64,000 nucleotides of DNA from Sesamum alatum (lineage: Eukaryota > Streptophyta > Magnoliopsida > Lamiales > Pedaliaceae): assembly GCA_034509735.1 (NCBI GenBank), contig JACGWO010000011.1, positions 15,719,866 through 15,783,865 on the forward strand, in the 5' to 3' direction. The notes beneath the pieces were generated by a model that saw only the letters and a list, made by a program, of their open reading frames with translations, did no database searches and was not told where the DNA came from. The number at the start of each line of letters is the position of its first letter. The stretch's first letter is position 1. Shown in pieces: positions 15,426-26,700 of the stretch. The position numbers and the translations under genes are program-made.

Positions 15426-18400
15426 ATGACGGTATGTTCTATAAATTATAATGTGAATATAGTATTATATGAATATATTATGTTCTAAAGTAAAATTCCC
15501 TGAATATAGTATGTTGTTAGCGGTATGCTGTTTATAGTATGCTATTGTTATGAATATTCTATTGTTGTGAGTATCCTATTGTTAGTGGTATGCTGTTGAT
15601 GTAGTATACTATTGATGTGGTCCTTGTTGGTGTTAGTGGAATATATGGATGTGGATGGATGTATTCTGTTTAATAATATGGTGTTAGTGGAATATATGGA
15701 TATGGTCCATGTTGGTGGAATTTACAAATGTGGTCCCTGTTTTTTGAATTTTTGAATGTAATTCATACTTTTTTTTTTCTTTTTTTTTTTTTTTTTTTTG
15801 TTTCCTCCATGTGCAGAGTACTGAATTGCATAATGTGCACTTTTGGTATGGTGGTAGATTTTTAGATGCCAATAAATCTAGATATGTAGGTGGCATAAGA
15901 AAGATATTTGAAGGAATAGATATTGATTTCCTAGGACTCTATGAACTAGGTAATATGTATGACAAAGTTGGTGGGAAAAAAGGCACATTGAACTTTTACT
16001 ATAAAGTTCCTGTCTTTCCCTTAGAAAGAGGCCTAAGACTCATTAATAATGAATGTCCTGACATCTGCATAATTGATATGGAGAATAAATATAGGGGGAT
16101 AGACTTCCCTGTTGAAATATATGTAGAAGAACTTGATTGTGAGCCCATTCAGGCATTAGATAAAGATGGTAATATAGTTGGACCTCAGAATGAGGATGAA
16201 ATTAGGTACTTGTTAGAGGGGGTGAACTTTGATGATGATTTAGAGCAGGGTTTTGAGTTTGAGGGTATTGAGGAAAGGATGAATTGTGAGGGGATGGGCT
16301 AGGGTAAGGAAGGGATAGGTTCTGTGTGTGAGGGTGTTGGGGAAAGGATGAATTGTGAGGGGCAGTGGGAACAGGGGGGCATTGGTGAGTGTCAACAAAA
16401 TCAGATGGAGGGTAGTGTAGGAAATGAGGCTGAAAATGAAGCACCAACTGAAAATGAAACACTAGATGAAAATGAAGCACAAGCACATGAAAATGTCAGA
16501 CTGAAAATGTTCAGTCTGAACATTTTCAGACTACTCAATCACATGAAAATGTTCAGACTGAAAGATCAGTCTGAACATGTTCAGTCTGACACTGTGAGGC
16601 CTGATAAAGGCAAAAGAAAAGTTTGTTATGCAGAAAATGAGTCTTCGTCAGAATTTGATGATTCTTCTGATGAGGACTATCTGCAGCCTAATCAGGCTAG
16701 TGGTGATAGTGATAGTGAAACTCCAAGTCTTGTTTTAGAAGACATTGAAGTTTCCAGTGATGATGATATCTTCTTGAACAAGAATCCAAGCAAAAAAGAT
16801 TTAATTCACAAATTGAGGAGAGTAATGAAGAAGAAAATGAAAAAACCAGAATGTCAGACTGAATTTCATGAAGAAAAAGACAATTGGTTTAGTGATGATG
16901 GTGAAAGTGATGAACTTGACAGTTTGCCTAATTCTGAAAATGAAGATTCACAACCAAAACATGATTTTTTTTAAAGAATCAACAAACATAAAGGCATGTG
17001 AATTGGTTGTTGGAATGAAATTTCATAATGCAAAACATTTCAGAGAGGTTATGAGAGATTGGTGCATTAGGAAAGGGTTTGATATTGAATACATAAAAAA
17101 TGAGAAAATAAGGGTGACTGCAAAATGCAAATTTGAGGGTTGTAATTGGAGGATTCATGCCTCTCCAATAATGAATGATGAATTCCAAATCAAATCCATA
17201 CAAGGGGCTCACACTTGTGCTAGAATATATGATAACAAGCTTGCAAAAGCTTCATATCTAGCCAAAAGGATGGAATCTGCAATCAGAGACCATCCAAACA
17301 TTCCAATTCAACAATTAAAAAGATCCATTTTAAGAAAATACAAGGTTGAAGTGAGTAAACAGAAAGTTCAAAGGTCTAGAAGGGAGGCACTTGAAAAAAT
17401 TAGAGGAAAAGATTCTATTCAATATGAAAAATTGTGGGATTACTGTGAGACTGTGAGAAAATTCAATCCTGGCAGCAAACTGATCATTAAGAAAGTTGAT
17501 GGTTCAGAACCACCCATCTTTGATAAAATGTATGCAAGTCTTTTTGCACTTAAAAAAGGCTTTTCGAGTGGTTGTAGGCCAATCATTGGCCTAGATGGTT
17601 GCTTTCTGAAAATTGTTTATAGTGGTCAGTTGTTAGTTGTTGTAGGAAGGGATGGGAATGACAACATGTTTCCCATTGCCATGGTTGTGGTTCAGATAGA
17701 AAATAGGGAAAATTGGACTTGGTTTCTGGGGGAACTGTTAGATGATATAGGAGGGTTGGGGAGTTCAATGTGGTCTTTCATTTCTGATAGGCAAAAAGGC
17801 CTCATTGAGGCCTTAAAAAGATCTTGTGCCTAATTCTGAACATAGATTTTGCCTCAAGCATATGTATGAGAATTTCAAAATGAAATTAAAATCCTAAGAA
17901 CTAAAACAATACCTCTGGAAAGCTGCATCAACAGCAAACAAAAGGGATTTTGAAAGGTTCATGATAAAAATTGAAGAAATTGACCCCAAAATCAAACCTG
18001 AAGTTGAGACAGCATCTGAATGGCTGCAAAAAATCAATATAGAACATTGGTGTAGGGCTTTTTTCCCTTTGCATAGTAAATGTCATATATTGGTGAACAA
18101 TCTTTGTGAAAGCTTCAATAATTACATACTTGATGCTAGAGACAAGCCAATAATCACAATGTTTGAATGGATTAGAACTAAATTGATGACTAGATTGCAA
18201 CAAAAAATGGTAGGGATGGAGTAGTTTGAGGGACAAATCTGCCCTAATGTTCTGAAAAAAAATCAAAAAGCAACAGTTGGGGGCTAGGATTTGTTTTACA
18301 ATGTGGTGTGGGATGGATGAATATGAAGTAGATCATTTCTTAGACAAGTATGTGGTGGACCTTGCCAAAAATACATGCACTTGTGGCATGTTTCAGTTAA

Positions 18401-19452
18401 ATGACTACCCTTGTTGCCATGCATGTGAAGCAATAGCAGCCAAAAGGGTTCCCATTGATGAGTATGTTGATGTTTGTTACAAAAAATCAACATACTTAAG
18501 GATTTATGGGGAGATGATCCATGTTGTTCCTGGGGCAAAGGACTATATCCAAACATCTTATGAACCCCTAAAACCACCAAAAGTTAAAACAAAAAGGGGA
18601 AGGCCAAAGAAGCTCAGGAAGAGGGGCCCGGGTGAGGTGCAAACCACTTCTACAAGAAAGGGGTTGACACACACTTGCAGGATGTGCTTGGAGAAGGGGC
18701 ACACAAGGGCACTTGCAAGAATCCACCACATCCAAACTCCAAGTATTACTAGGTGAAGTAAATTACAACTACATACTAATATTTTTTCCCCTACATTGTA
18801 TGTTGAGTTGTTTGTCCTCATTTGCAGGGCAATGAGCATGAGGAAATACCTGTTCAAGGCTCCCAAATACCCCCAGCAAGCCAAGAGCATGAGTCTGCAT
18901 CTCAACCTACAAGAACAACCAAGGTAAATTACTATTTAATAATGATTTTTAGTGAGCACCTAATAATATTATTTATTAATCTCATCCTATTCTTGTACTT
19001 CAGAAGCAAAGAAAAATAGGAGGATCATCTGCACAAACACTGCCAAGAAGCACAAGCACCCCTGTTACTGCAGTAAGTATTTCTGCAGTGTAGTAAATTA
19101 TTTTTGTATTGTTTTTTTTCCCTAAATTATTTACCTATTTTGTAATGCGGAATCAGCCAACAACAGCACCATCTGCAACAGCACAATTCACAGGCACACA
19201 TGCATCTGCACCTGCTGTAAGTTTTACACTGTTAAGCCTTGTTTTACATTTTTCTGCTTCTGAATCTAATTTCTTTTTTTTTTTTTTTTTTGGTTTTCTT
19301 CCAGCAGGAAATTGGATATCAAGGGTCTCGCAATGCTGCTTTGATGGGGGACAAAACTGGAGCAAATTCAAGCAGAAATAAAAGGCCTACAATTCCTCAA
19401 GTTCTCGAAAAAATTAGAGAGAGGTCAAAGAAAAGGCCATGGAGGCCATAAA
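15426..19452 (+). pseudogene. MuDR-type transposase of the MULE, lightly damaged
   Basis: Cut-and-paste transposase. A six-base first exon (ATGACG, 15426-15431) fits GT at 15432 and AG before 15817. Exon 2 encodes an N-terminal domain (FWYGGRFLDANKSRYVGG; VEIYVEEL), an acidic region, the MuDR DNA-binding domain (KCKFEGCNWRIHAS) and the MULE catalytic domain with D (IGLDGCFLK), D (FISDRQKGL) and E (LCESFNNYI). A SWIM zinc finger (CTCGMFQLNDYPCCHAC) and a damaged zinc knuckle follow. Small 3' exons are likely at about 18828-18923, 19003-19071 and 19305-19452. Lesions: TAG 16300-16302, T-run frameshift 16965-16972, A-run frameshift 17815-17819, TAA 17895-17897, TAG 18222-18224, G-run frameshift about 18279-18283 and an indel in the knuckle. 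Confidence 0.9.
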
Positions 19453-19813
19453 AGTAGGGTGTAATGTTGTTTACAGCATTTTTTGGCATTGAATATGTTG
19501 GTATTTTTGTAAGTTGTACATGTTGTACATTGGGGGTTGAATTTTTTTGGCTATGACTGTACATTTTGGCTGATTGCTTAGAACCACTGTTAGAATTTTG
19601 TCTAATTATTGCCTTGTGTACAACTTCAGAATTTTGGCAGTGTTTTACCTAGCAATGTGCTCAATGAAATCATATTTTTACTGTTTTTAATGTTTTTTTA
19701 TCATAATACTGTCATTTTCAATTTTCGCACATTTCAATTGGCAAAACATTACACATTTTCACCATTTTAATCTTATTTATTCATAAACTGTCAATTGCCA
19801 AAACATTTGAATT

Positions 19814-20275
19814 TTACTTCGTTAATAGAATAAAAACCACAAAAAATAGTACAGTACTAACTCCTATCCAAAAATTAACATTGCTAACCAATTTTTCGTT
19901 GCCTTGAACAGTTACATTTAATCTTCCACAATTTGACGCTTTCGATACCACTTCATCTATATCAAATCCATCTTGTTCATCTTCGTACGTTGAAAATTTA
20001 TCCTTCACTGCTGCACTATGTGCTCCAAAATCAAAGTTCACCGGAATCCCACTTGGTGGCCATGTTGCTCTTTCGGGTTGTACCCAACGAAAATAATTAC
20101 AAACTTGAAATCTACAACAATAATACAACTTACCTCTAGAAGGTTTTGTTAAAGATTCCACAACCCTAATTTTTGCCTTTGAATTACATCCACAAAATGG
20201 TGAAGATGAAAACCTCAAATCGAGCACTTCCTTGCATGCTCGATTTTTTTTTCCTCGATTTGTTTGTGTGGACAT
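19814..20275 (-). CDS. GRF-type zinc finger protein with C-terminal membrane anchor, carried by the MULE
   Basis: An intact intronless frame of 153 codons. Residues 28-66 form a GRF-like zinc finger: FCGC (Cys28, Cys30), then RGKLYYCC (Cys53, Cys54), then VCNYFRWV (Cys59, followed by the F-x-W signature). GRF fingers in other proteins bind single-stranded or structured nucleic acid. Residues 95-110 are acidic, and residues 134-150 (NFWIGVSTVLFFVVFIL) form one hydrophobic helix near the C terminus, giving a tail-anchor topology. It starts about 315 bases inside the right MULE terminus and points toward the transposase gene. Short GRF-plus-TM proteins are common in plant annotations, often in repeats. 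A role in transposition is inference only. Confidence 0.8.
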   Translation of the reverse strand: MSTQTNRGKKNRACKEVLDLRFSSSPFCGCNSKAKIRVVESLTKPSRGKLYYCCRFQVCNYFRWVQPERATWPPSGIPVNFDFGAHSAAVKDKFSTYEDEQDGFDIDEVVSKASNCGRLNVTVQGNEKLVSNVNFWIGVSTVLFFVVFILLTK

Positions 20276-20492
20276 GGCTATTTTTGAAAAAAAAAATTAT
20301 AATTTTTCTAATTTTTTTTGGAGCTTGGATGTGTAAGAAAGAGAAGAAAAATGGCATTAGGGTTTGGGTTCTTCAGTTGGCTTAAAAAGAAGGGGAGAAG
20401 GGCAAAAATGTCCAAAAAATCGACTTTTCCCAGCCCCAGGCGCAGTCAAAGCGCGTGGGCAACAAAAATTCGCCAGAGGGGGTTTTTTTATC

Positions 20493-20591
20493 TTTGTTCT
20501 CTAACATAGGGGGTGTAATTGAGACTTTATTTTTCACAGGGGGTTTTTTGATAATTCCCAATATCACAGGGGGGGTCCCTGTATTTTTCCC
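20493..20591 (-). repeat. MULE right terminal inverted repeat
   Basis: Inverted copy of the left end. It contains gggggtgtaattgagact and cagggggttttttgataatt, complementary to the left-end blocks. A possible one-base shift in the outer limit (20591 or 20592) remains because the target duplication is unclear. Confidence 0.75.
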
Positions 20592-21405
20592 CTCTTTGTT
20601 GCTGCGTGAAAATTGTTTTTTGGGTTCCTGCAAGTATTGGTTTATTTTTCTGCTTTGTTGCTTGGAGCTAAATTGCTAAGTATTTTACATCCTGTTGTGT
20701 GCAACCCTTGGATATATATATATATATATATATATATATTGCTTAGGACATAGATTTCTTTCTGCTTTGAATTAAGTGCAAATATATTCCATTGTTTTCA
20801 CACTGTTTGGCTTAGTGCTATTAAACAGCTCAATGCAAAAATAAGTACTTAAGTGTTATTTTTTCTTGCTTGGTGCATAAACTGCTATATTGCTTACTAC
20901 ATCTTTTTCATTTCTTTTGCTTTGTGCAAAAATATTTCAGTTAATAAATTTCTCGCTTAGTGTGAAATTTATCCTTGTTAAAAATTTTGCTTAGTGTGTT
21001 TTTGCGCGTAATTTTGCTAAGTGCAAAATTTTGTTAATATACATTTGTGTCCTTAGTGGAATTGAGTTAAGTGCTTAGTGCTATTATTATTGCTTAGTGT
21101 ATTTCTATTTATTTGTGCAAATCTCGCGATCAAATATTTCTGCTTTGTGCAAAAAATGTTACTGTGTGCAATATATTCTGCTGTGTAATTCTTGTTTAAC
21201 TCTGATATATAAATGCTTAGTGCAATTTTGATATTACATACTGCTTTGTGCAAATTTCTATAGTGTTTCAAAAACCTTGACCAACCCCTTTTTCGATTCC
21301 TTCACCTAGTCGAGCCGTTGAGGCTGTCGGTTATCTGGTTGAAGGTAGAGAAGGTCCCTCTTACTGTCGTTTGTTTATACCAACATTTGTTGTCATTATA
21401 TCTCT
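20592..21405 (+). other. Element B leader with dispersed short repeats
   Basis: Untranslated leader of element B, resumed after the MULE. A motif like gcttagtgc or gctttgtgcaaa recurs many times between about 20750 and 21260, imperfectly spaced. A pure (TA)n tract is at 20712-20739. No reading frame is supported. Confidence 0.6.
20712..20739. repeat. (TA)n microsatellite
   Basis: About 14 uninterrupted TA units in the element B leader. Confidence 0.9.
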
Positions 21406-22179
21406 GTGATGGCGGTATACAACTTGCATCCTTTTGATGAAAAATTGGATTTTTCGATATGGCAACAAAAGATGAAAGGTATTTTGATTCAGCAAAAAGT
21501 TTTTAAGGCCATTGATGGCAAATATGCTGAAACTATTTCTGAAGTAAAAAGAACTAAAAATGATGAGTATGCTTACTCTTCTATCATTTTAAACTTCTGA
21601 TAATGTTATAAGAAAAGTAGGGAAGTAAGATAGTGCTAAGCCTTATGGGATAAAGTAGAAGTGTTATATACAGAAAACTCCCTACCAAGTAAATTGTTCT
21701 TGCTTGAAGATCATGAATTTACTAAGTTAATTCAGGATATAAAGTTAACGGGTGATAAGAACATTGATGACTATACCCCAATTGTCTTCTTGAATGCTAT
21801 ACCTGAAGATTACAGTGATGTTAAAGTTATCATCAAGTATTGTAGGGACCATATTAATTTAGAAACTATTGTGAACAGGTTAAAGAGTAAGGAGATGGAC
21901 ATTAAGGCTAACAAACCTAGTCAAAATCAGCCTGAAGTGAATTTTGTTAAGGGAAGGACTAGGAACTCAAGTTACAAACATAAGAGTCATAAGTCAAAAT
22001 CAAAAGATGATGAGGATGAAGATGATAAAGTAAAGGAAAGAAAGTGTTACAATTTTGGGAGTAAAGGATATTATATTAAGGACTGTAGAAAACCTAGAAA
22101 AGACAAATGGAACAGAAATCAGGATAGTGAAGAGGAAGCAAATGCAGTAACTGAATATACTCTAGGAGATGTCTACTAA
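21406..22179 (+). pseudogene. Element B gag remnant
   Basis: Two open pieces. 21406-21600 begins MMAVYNLHPFDEKLDFSIWQ, a copia-gag start with the FSIWQQKM signature; by comparison the first codon may be one position later. 21661-22179 has the gag body and, near the end, a knuckle-like CYNFGSKGYYIKDC in which the second Cys and the His are replaced by Phe and Tyr, so zinc binding is lost. A TGA and a short broken stretch separate the pieces. No pol follows. Confidence 0.8.
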
Positions 22180-22355
22180 TTTTACAGCCCTGAGAATTTT
22201 TTGTTTCCTTTTCTTTACTAACCCATCTTGCAAGTTTTGTTTTTTTATTTTCGCAGGTACCTTCTCGATGACCCAGGCGTAATTTGGCGATGATGACTGC
22301 CGAGATCCGACCTTGGTACTAGTTCCCTTCATGGGTCCTGGTCCAAGGTAGAGAT

Positions 22356-23117
22356 TCTTGGAATTTGTGTGGCCCATGACCCATTCAGGTAGGCCCAAAC
22401 TCACGGGCCCAACCCACAACCATGGATGACTCAAATCCACCACTTTGGCCCAATCTGTGACAGGCCCATTTACACTACCCTTGACCCGGCCCATAACCCA
22501 CTACTCCCCTTTTATGCTTAAAGCCTCTACCCTAATTCTAAATTTGATTTGGTCCATTCCCCCTTCCCCACAAATCTGCCGCAGCCACCAAGCTCCCTCT
22601 TCTCTCATTTTGTCCCTTTGATTTCTCTCCATTTTCTCCTCCATTCCAATGGCATCGGAATCATGCTCCACCGCCCTTTCTCGCCTCCGTTTCCTCACCA
22701 TCATCTCATATAAAAGGGTCCTCATCCCTCTTGTGTGAGATAGAACAAGTGTGAGCAAAAATCATCCTCTTCCTCCTTAAATCCTCCAAAAACTGAGAGT
22801 TCCTACGAAGTGCCTTTGTGGTGTTTTGGTCCTTTGTGGACAAGTGACCTTTGTGGTGTTATTTGGTCCTAAGTGGATGAGAGCCTTTGGGGTGGTATTT
22901 GAAGTAACCGGTTGTGGGAGCCGGCCTACCTAGTGGCCGTGAGTTTCCCTCGAATCTCGGCTCCTTGAGCCATAGACAACATTAGGGATTTTTACCCTCC
23001 CCCTTTTGTATTCCCTTGTCTAATTATAATTTGTATATCCTTTTGTGTATATTGGACTGTAATAGTAATTAGGGTTTCCGTTTTTGTGATCATCACTGAA
23101 GGGATTAAATCGCAACA
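22356..23117 (+). repeat. Element B 3' LTR
   Basis: 762 bases. It starts tcttggaatttg (second base altered from TG) after the purine tract aaggtagagat and ends cgcaaca. It is followed by the duplication gttat. Confidence 0.95.
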
Positions 23118-23397
23118 GTTATTCTGATAACTTTGAAGATTACATAGTGCTGAATTATTTTCTATAAAAATGAAGTGCAAGAGCTTTTGCCTTGATTGGG
23201 ATAAGGTATAGTTCAGTGCATATTCCTGTATCGTGAATCGGGATGAACTATGGCACAAGAAGTTGGGGCATTTTCATTTTTCAACATTTGATTATATGTT
23301 GAAAATGAAATAGTAAGGAGAATGCATTTCACGCAAGGAGTTACTACTGTGCGTGAGATATGTTAATTAGGGAAGTAGGTCAAGCTACCATTTTCAA

Positions 23398-23715
23398 TTG
23401 GAAAAAACATGGGGAGTAATTGAGAAGTTTCAACTCATTCAAACTGATATTTATGGAGATGCATGGATTGAACATCAATTTACTGGAACCTACATCTCTA
23501 AGAAAAATGGGGCCAGTAAGAGGAAGGATAGAACAATTATGGATATGGCTCGATATCTGCTATTTGAGAAGAGCGTGCCAAATAAGTTTTGGGAAAATGA
23601 TGTTAATACAGTTGTATTTCTGCTAAACAGGTTACCAACTAAGATTTTAAAAGGAAAAACACCTTTTGAAACCTGGTATGTCTCTCTCCTAAGTAGAACT
23701 CCCATGGTGGAATGA
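23398..23715 (+). pseudogene. copia A integrase fragment
   Basis: Downstream of the insertion of B, the copia A frame shows FQLIQTDIYGDAWIEHQFTG, which fuses the start of the integrase core directly to the AWIEHQ region. This means the middle of the core, with its second catalytic Asp, is deleted. Further on are RTIMDMARYLLF and VVFLLNRLPTK. The frame is cut near 23690 where LINE sequence begins. Confidence 0.85.
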
Positions 23716-26700
23716 AGGCTCTTTCTTCCCTTCTGCAGATTTGAGATTCTGACTCATACGCCCTAACCTGGCCCATCCGCCTTCACATTACCACCAACTC
23801 CCTATTCATCTAAACCCCCTATCGTAGCTCACCTGCATTTGCTCCCCTTCCAAATTGACCGCCACTACCTATCTACTCCATTGATTCCCTCTCAACTACC
23901 TCATTCCAATAGAAGAAACAGACTTTATGACAAGCCTCTTTGACAAAACAATACATCTTGTGCTCTCATACGATGAAAACCCCCCAGACCAAAACCAAAA
24001 TCCTGCTACCTGGAATATCCCCCCCCCCCCAACCCCCGCCGCCCCCCAGACCATCATAAACACCATAACCGAAAACACCCTGATTCTCCTTGAACTCTAT
24101 GTAAACAAAGAAATAGCGGAAAAAATTGGAAATTTGGTTGGCAAATTTATTGAAACCGATCTTCTACAGACAACCACCGATGGAGGAAAGCCCTCGTGTC
24201 AGAACAGAAATTCATGTGGCAAACCCGCTCAAAGACCACATCATCTTCAGAACTAAAGGATGTAAGGAAGTTGTGTTGGAAATCAATTATGAGCATTTAG
24301 GGGATTTCTGTCATGTTTGTGGTATTGTGGTGCATAAACTCAACACTTGCTCTGAACACCAAAACCAATTGATACTCCACACCCCCCCTCCTTCCCCTTC
24401 GATTTGGACCATGGCTAAAGGCCAAAAACGGCTTAATCCCAAACCCCTACATCCACATCTACAAAATCAGACTAGTCAGATGCCACCCTGAAACACCCCT
24501 CATCGCCATTGAATCAACATATTCTAAACTCGTCGGAGAAGAAAATCGTATCCCAAATCCCAACAGACCCCAAACGGGAAAACCCAAAATTTTTCAAAAT
24601 GGGACAACCTTGCAGAATGATAGTGAGAAAGAAAACGAAACCCAAACAAATTAGCAAGCCCATTTAATTCTACTGATACCCCACAACCACCAAATCTTAT
24701 CACTGCCACCGAATCCACTGACATTACTACCAATTACCGCCTTAAGCCCAACCACTCCCTCCCAAAGGAAAACTCCCAATGCCTACTTGGGCCAACTCAT
24801 ACTACTCTAACGAACAAAACACCCCCTCCACAGTTAACTGCCGAAGTCACAAAGGCTCATATCCTCGCCCCTATCCAAATAAGCTCATTTACTGTAAGCC
24901 CAATCCACTTTTCGGATTTTCGCATCACCCCAGGCCGGATCGACTCCCTAAATAAAACCCACCCCACACTAAATTCCTCCAACCCAAAAGAACCCCTATC
25001 CAGCCCACCTCCTTTTAAAAAACATCTCCCCCACTAAAAAAAGCCCAACCACCCAACTAAGCCTAAACCCAACCCTCAAAAAATGCAAAACTAATGAATG
25101 GCCACATGGGGGATTGTCGCTTCAAGCCCAGAAGAAATCTCTGTTACTGATCTTTACCCCCCAAACGATACCACCTTACATCACAGAAAGCCTAAAATCA
25201 TGCTCGAATTGGTTGAAGAGAAAACAAGAATACATAAAGAAATAAGAGTTATTAGGATGAAAAAGATGGCGAGAAACAAGTACAAAAGACTATCGGGGAA
25301 CCACACAAAAATCAGTGTTTACAAATTGATCCTGAACTCACAAATTACCCACTATGCTGAGAATTTGGATTTTTACAACTCTGTTTAGGGCCCAAAGGGG
25401 CCAAGGAAGTGATATTCCGATGAAGATTATTGCGTGGAATTGTCGCGGGTTGGCCCCGCTGTGGCAAGGAGAATGCTACGAGACCTTCTCAAATCCCATA
25501 AACCCGACGTTATTTTCCTCTGTGAAGTCAAGATAACGAACACCGATAAGTTTTCTTCCCTATTACAATCCTTTAACCTGACTCTCTCTCTGAATCTGTC
25601 CCTACTTTAAATAAAGCTGGGGGTTTATGGCTAGCATGGACCCCCAGTCTGAATAATTCTGTTGTTTTTAAGAGCTCGTGGATGATCAATGCCCTCATAT
25701 TCCTTAATGTAGAACAACGACCATGACAGTTCACAGGTGTTTATTGCCCAGCTATCACAACCCTTAAATCGACTTTTTGGCAATCCTTTTTTAAATTTGC
25801 AGCTCTTTTGACGGACCTTAGTTGGCGATGGGTGATTTTAATGCAGTAATTTCTCAAATTGAAAAGAGGCGGGGGTTGACCTTTTGCATCGGCATCTCGA
25901 AATGCCCTGTTAGATGATCTTGATGCCTATAACTTGATTGATCTTGGTTTTTTGGTGTAGGTTTACTTGGTCGAACAAAAGGCCAGGTCTAGCAAACGTC
26001 CTATCTATGTTAGATAGAGGTGTTGCAAACCCAGAATGGGTGCCTCTTATTTTCAAAAACTATTGTTTTCCACCTCCCTGCAATCGCTTCAGACCATTGT
26101 CCTCTTCTTTTGGATACACACCCGACCAGCACAAACAAACCAAAACCTTTCTTTTTTGAAGAAATGTGGTGCAGAGATTATTCTTGTGAAACTCTTACTG
26201 TTGATGTTTGGATGTCTCATGTTACAGAAAATCCCATCATTAGGCTGCATAACTTGTTTAAAATTCTCAGGACGGAGCTCAGGAGATTTAACCGCAGGAC
26301 TTTTGGGTGGTGCCGAAAACAAATCTCTTCCATCAAACAACACCTTGAAGCTCTACAGAATTCGGACCAGTCCAGCCAGGTTATTGCAATGGAAAATAAC
26401 CTCTAATAGGAGTTGGACGAACAGTTAAAGAGGATGGAAATCAAGTGGAAGAAGAAAGCAAAGCAAAGATGGCTCGGAGATGGTGATGCAGACATAAAGT
26501 ATTTCCACATGATAACCATCTTCCAGTCCCGAGCAAACCACATCCACTCTATTTTGACGAGAGAGGGTAATGCTGTCACCGAATTGGAATCAATTGGTAA
26601 TGAATTCTGCATACCTTTAAACTCTTTTCAAGTCTGATTTTTCTCATGATCAAATGGAATTACTAACACTGTCCGAGAGCTTATACCTGTTGCTTTATCA

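Larger units (their letters stand above)
14643..20591 (+). mobile_element. Mutator-like transposable element (MULE) with two convergent genes
   Basis: About 5.95 kb inserted in the leader of element B. The left end starts gggttaaattcattttgccc and the right end, read on the opposite strand, starts gggaaaaatacagggacccc. The two share caaaaaaccc(t/c)ctgtga and ttacaccccct-type blocks over about 100 bases. A clean 9-base target duplication is not evident; only a short tcttt core is shared at the edges. Inside are a multi-exon MuDR-type transposase gene (+) and an intronless GRF zinc-finger gene (-), meeting tail to tail near 19450-19810. Confidence 0.88.
13789..23117 (+). mobile_element. Non-autonomous copia-like element B, itself split by a Mutator-like element
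   Basis: LTRs at 13789-14540 and 22356-23117, with 5-base target duplication gttat at 13784-13788 and 23118-23122. The primer-binding site tggtatcagagc lies at 14542-14553. The leader is interrupted at 14643-20591 by a Mutator-like element. After it come a repetitive leader and a gag-like frame (21406-22179). Protease, integrase and reverse transcriptase are absent: gag is followed within about 80 bases by sequence leading to the purine tract (aaggtagagat) and 3' LTR. The two LTRs differ by about 20 substitutions and one indel of about 11 bases by eye. Confidence 0.93.
12337..23690 (+). mobile_element. Ty1/copia element A, old, split by element B and 3' truncated
   Basis: Left part about 12337-13788, right part about 23118-23690. 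The probable 5' LTR (about 12337-12556, start uncertain) has a TATA-like ctataaatagg near 12466 and ends caaca. The primer-binding site tggtatcaga follows at 12560-12569. Gag remnants are seen (LLGEDFPGSWVVEKLLVTLL, 13076-13135), then two cysteine-knuckle-like motifs and the protease (WLIDSGCTNHM at 13549-13581). The frame is cut at LLQKGY by element B and resumes after 23117 with DELWHKKLGHFHF, then an integrase fragment (23398-23715) with an internal deletion. No 3' LTR is found; a LINE follows. Confidence 0.85.

Noticed and set aside
14633..20600. A 9-base target duplication for the MULE
   Set aside because: Only tcttt is shared at the two edges; I could not place a full duplication, so none is claimed.
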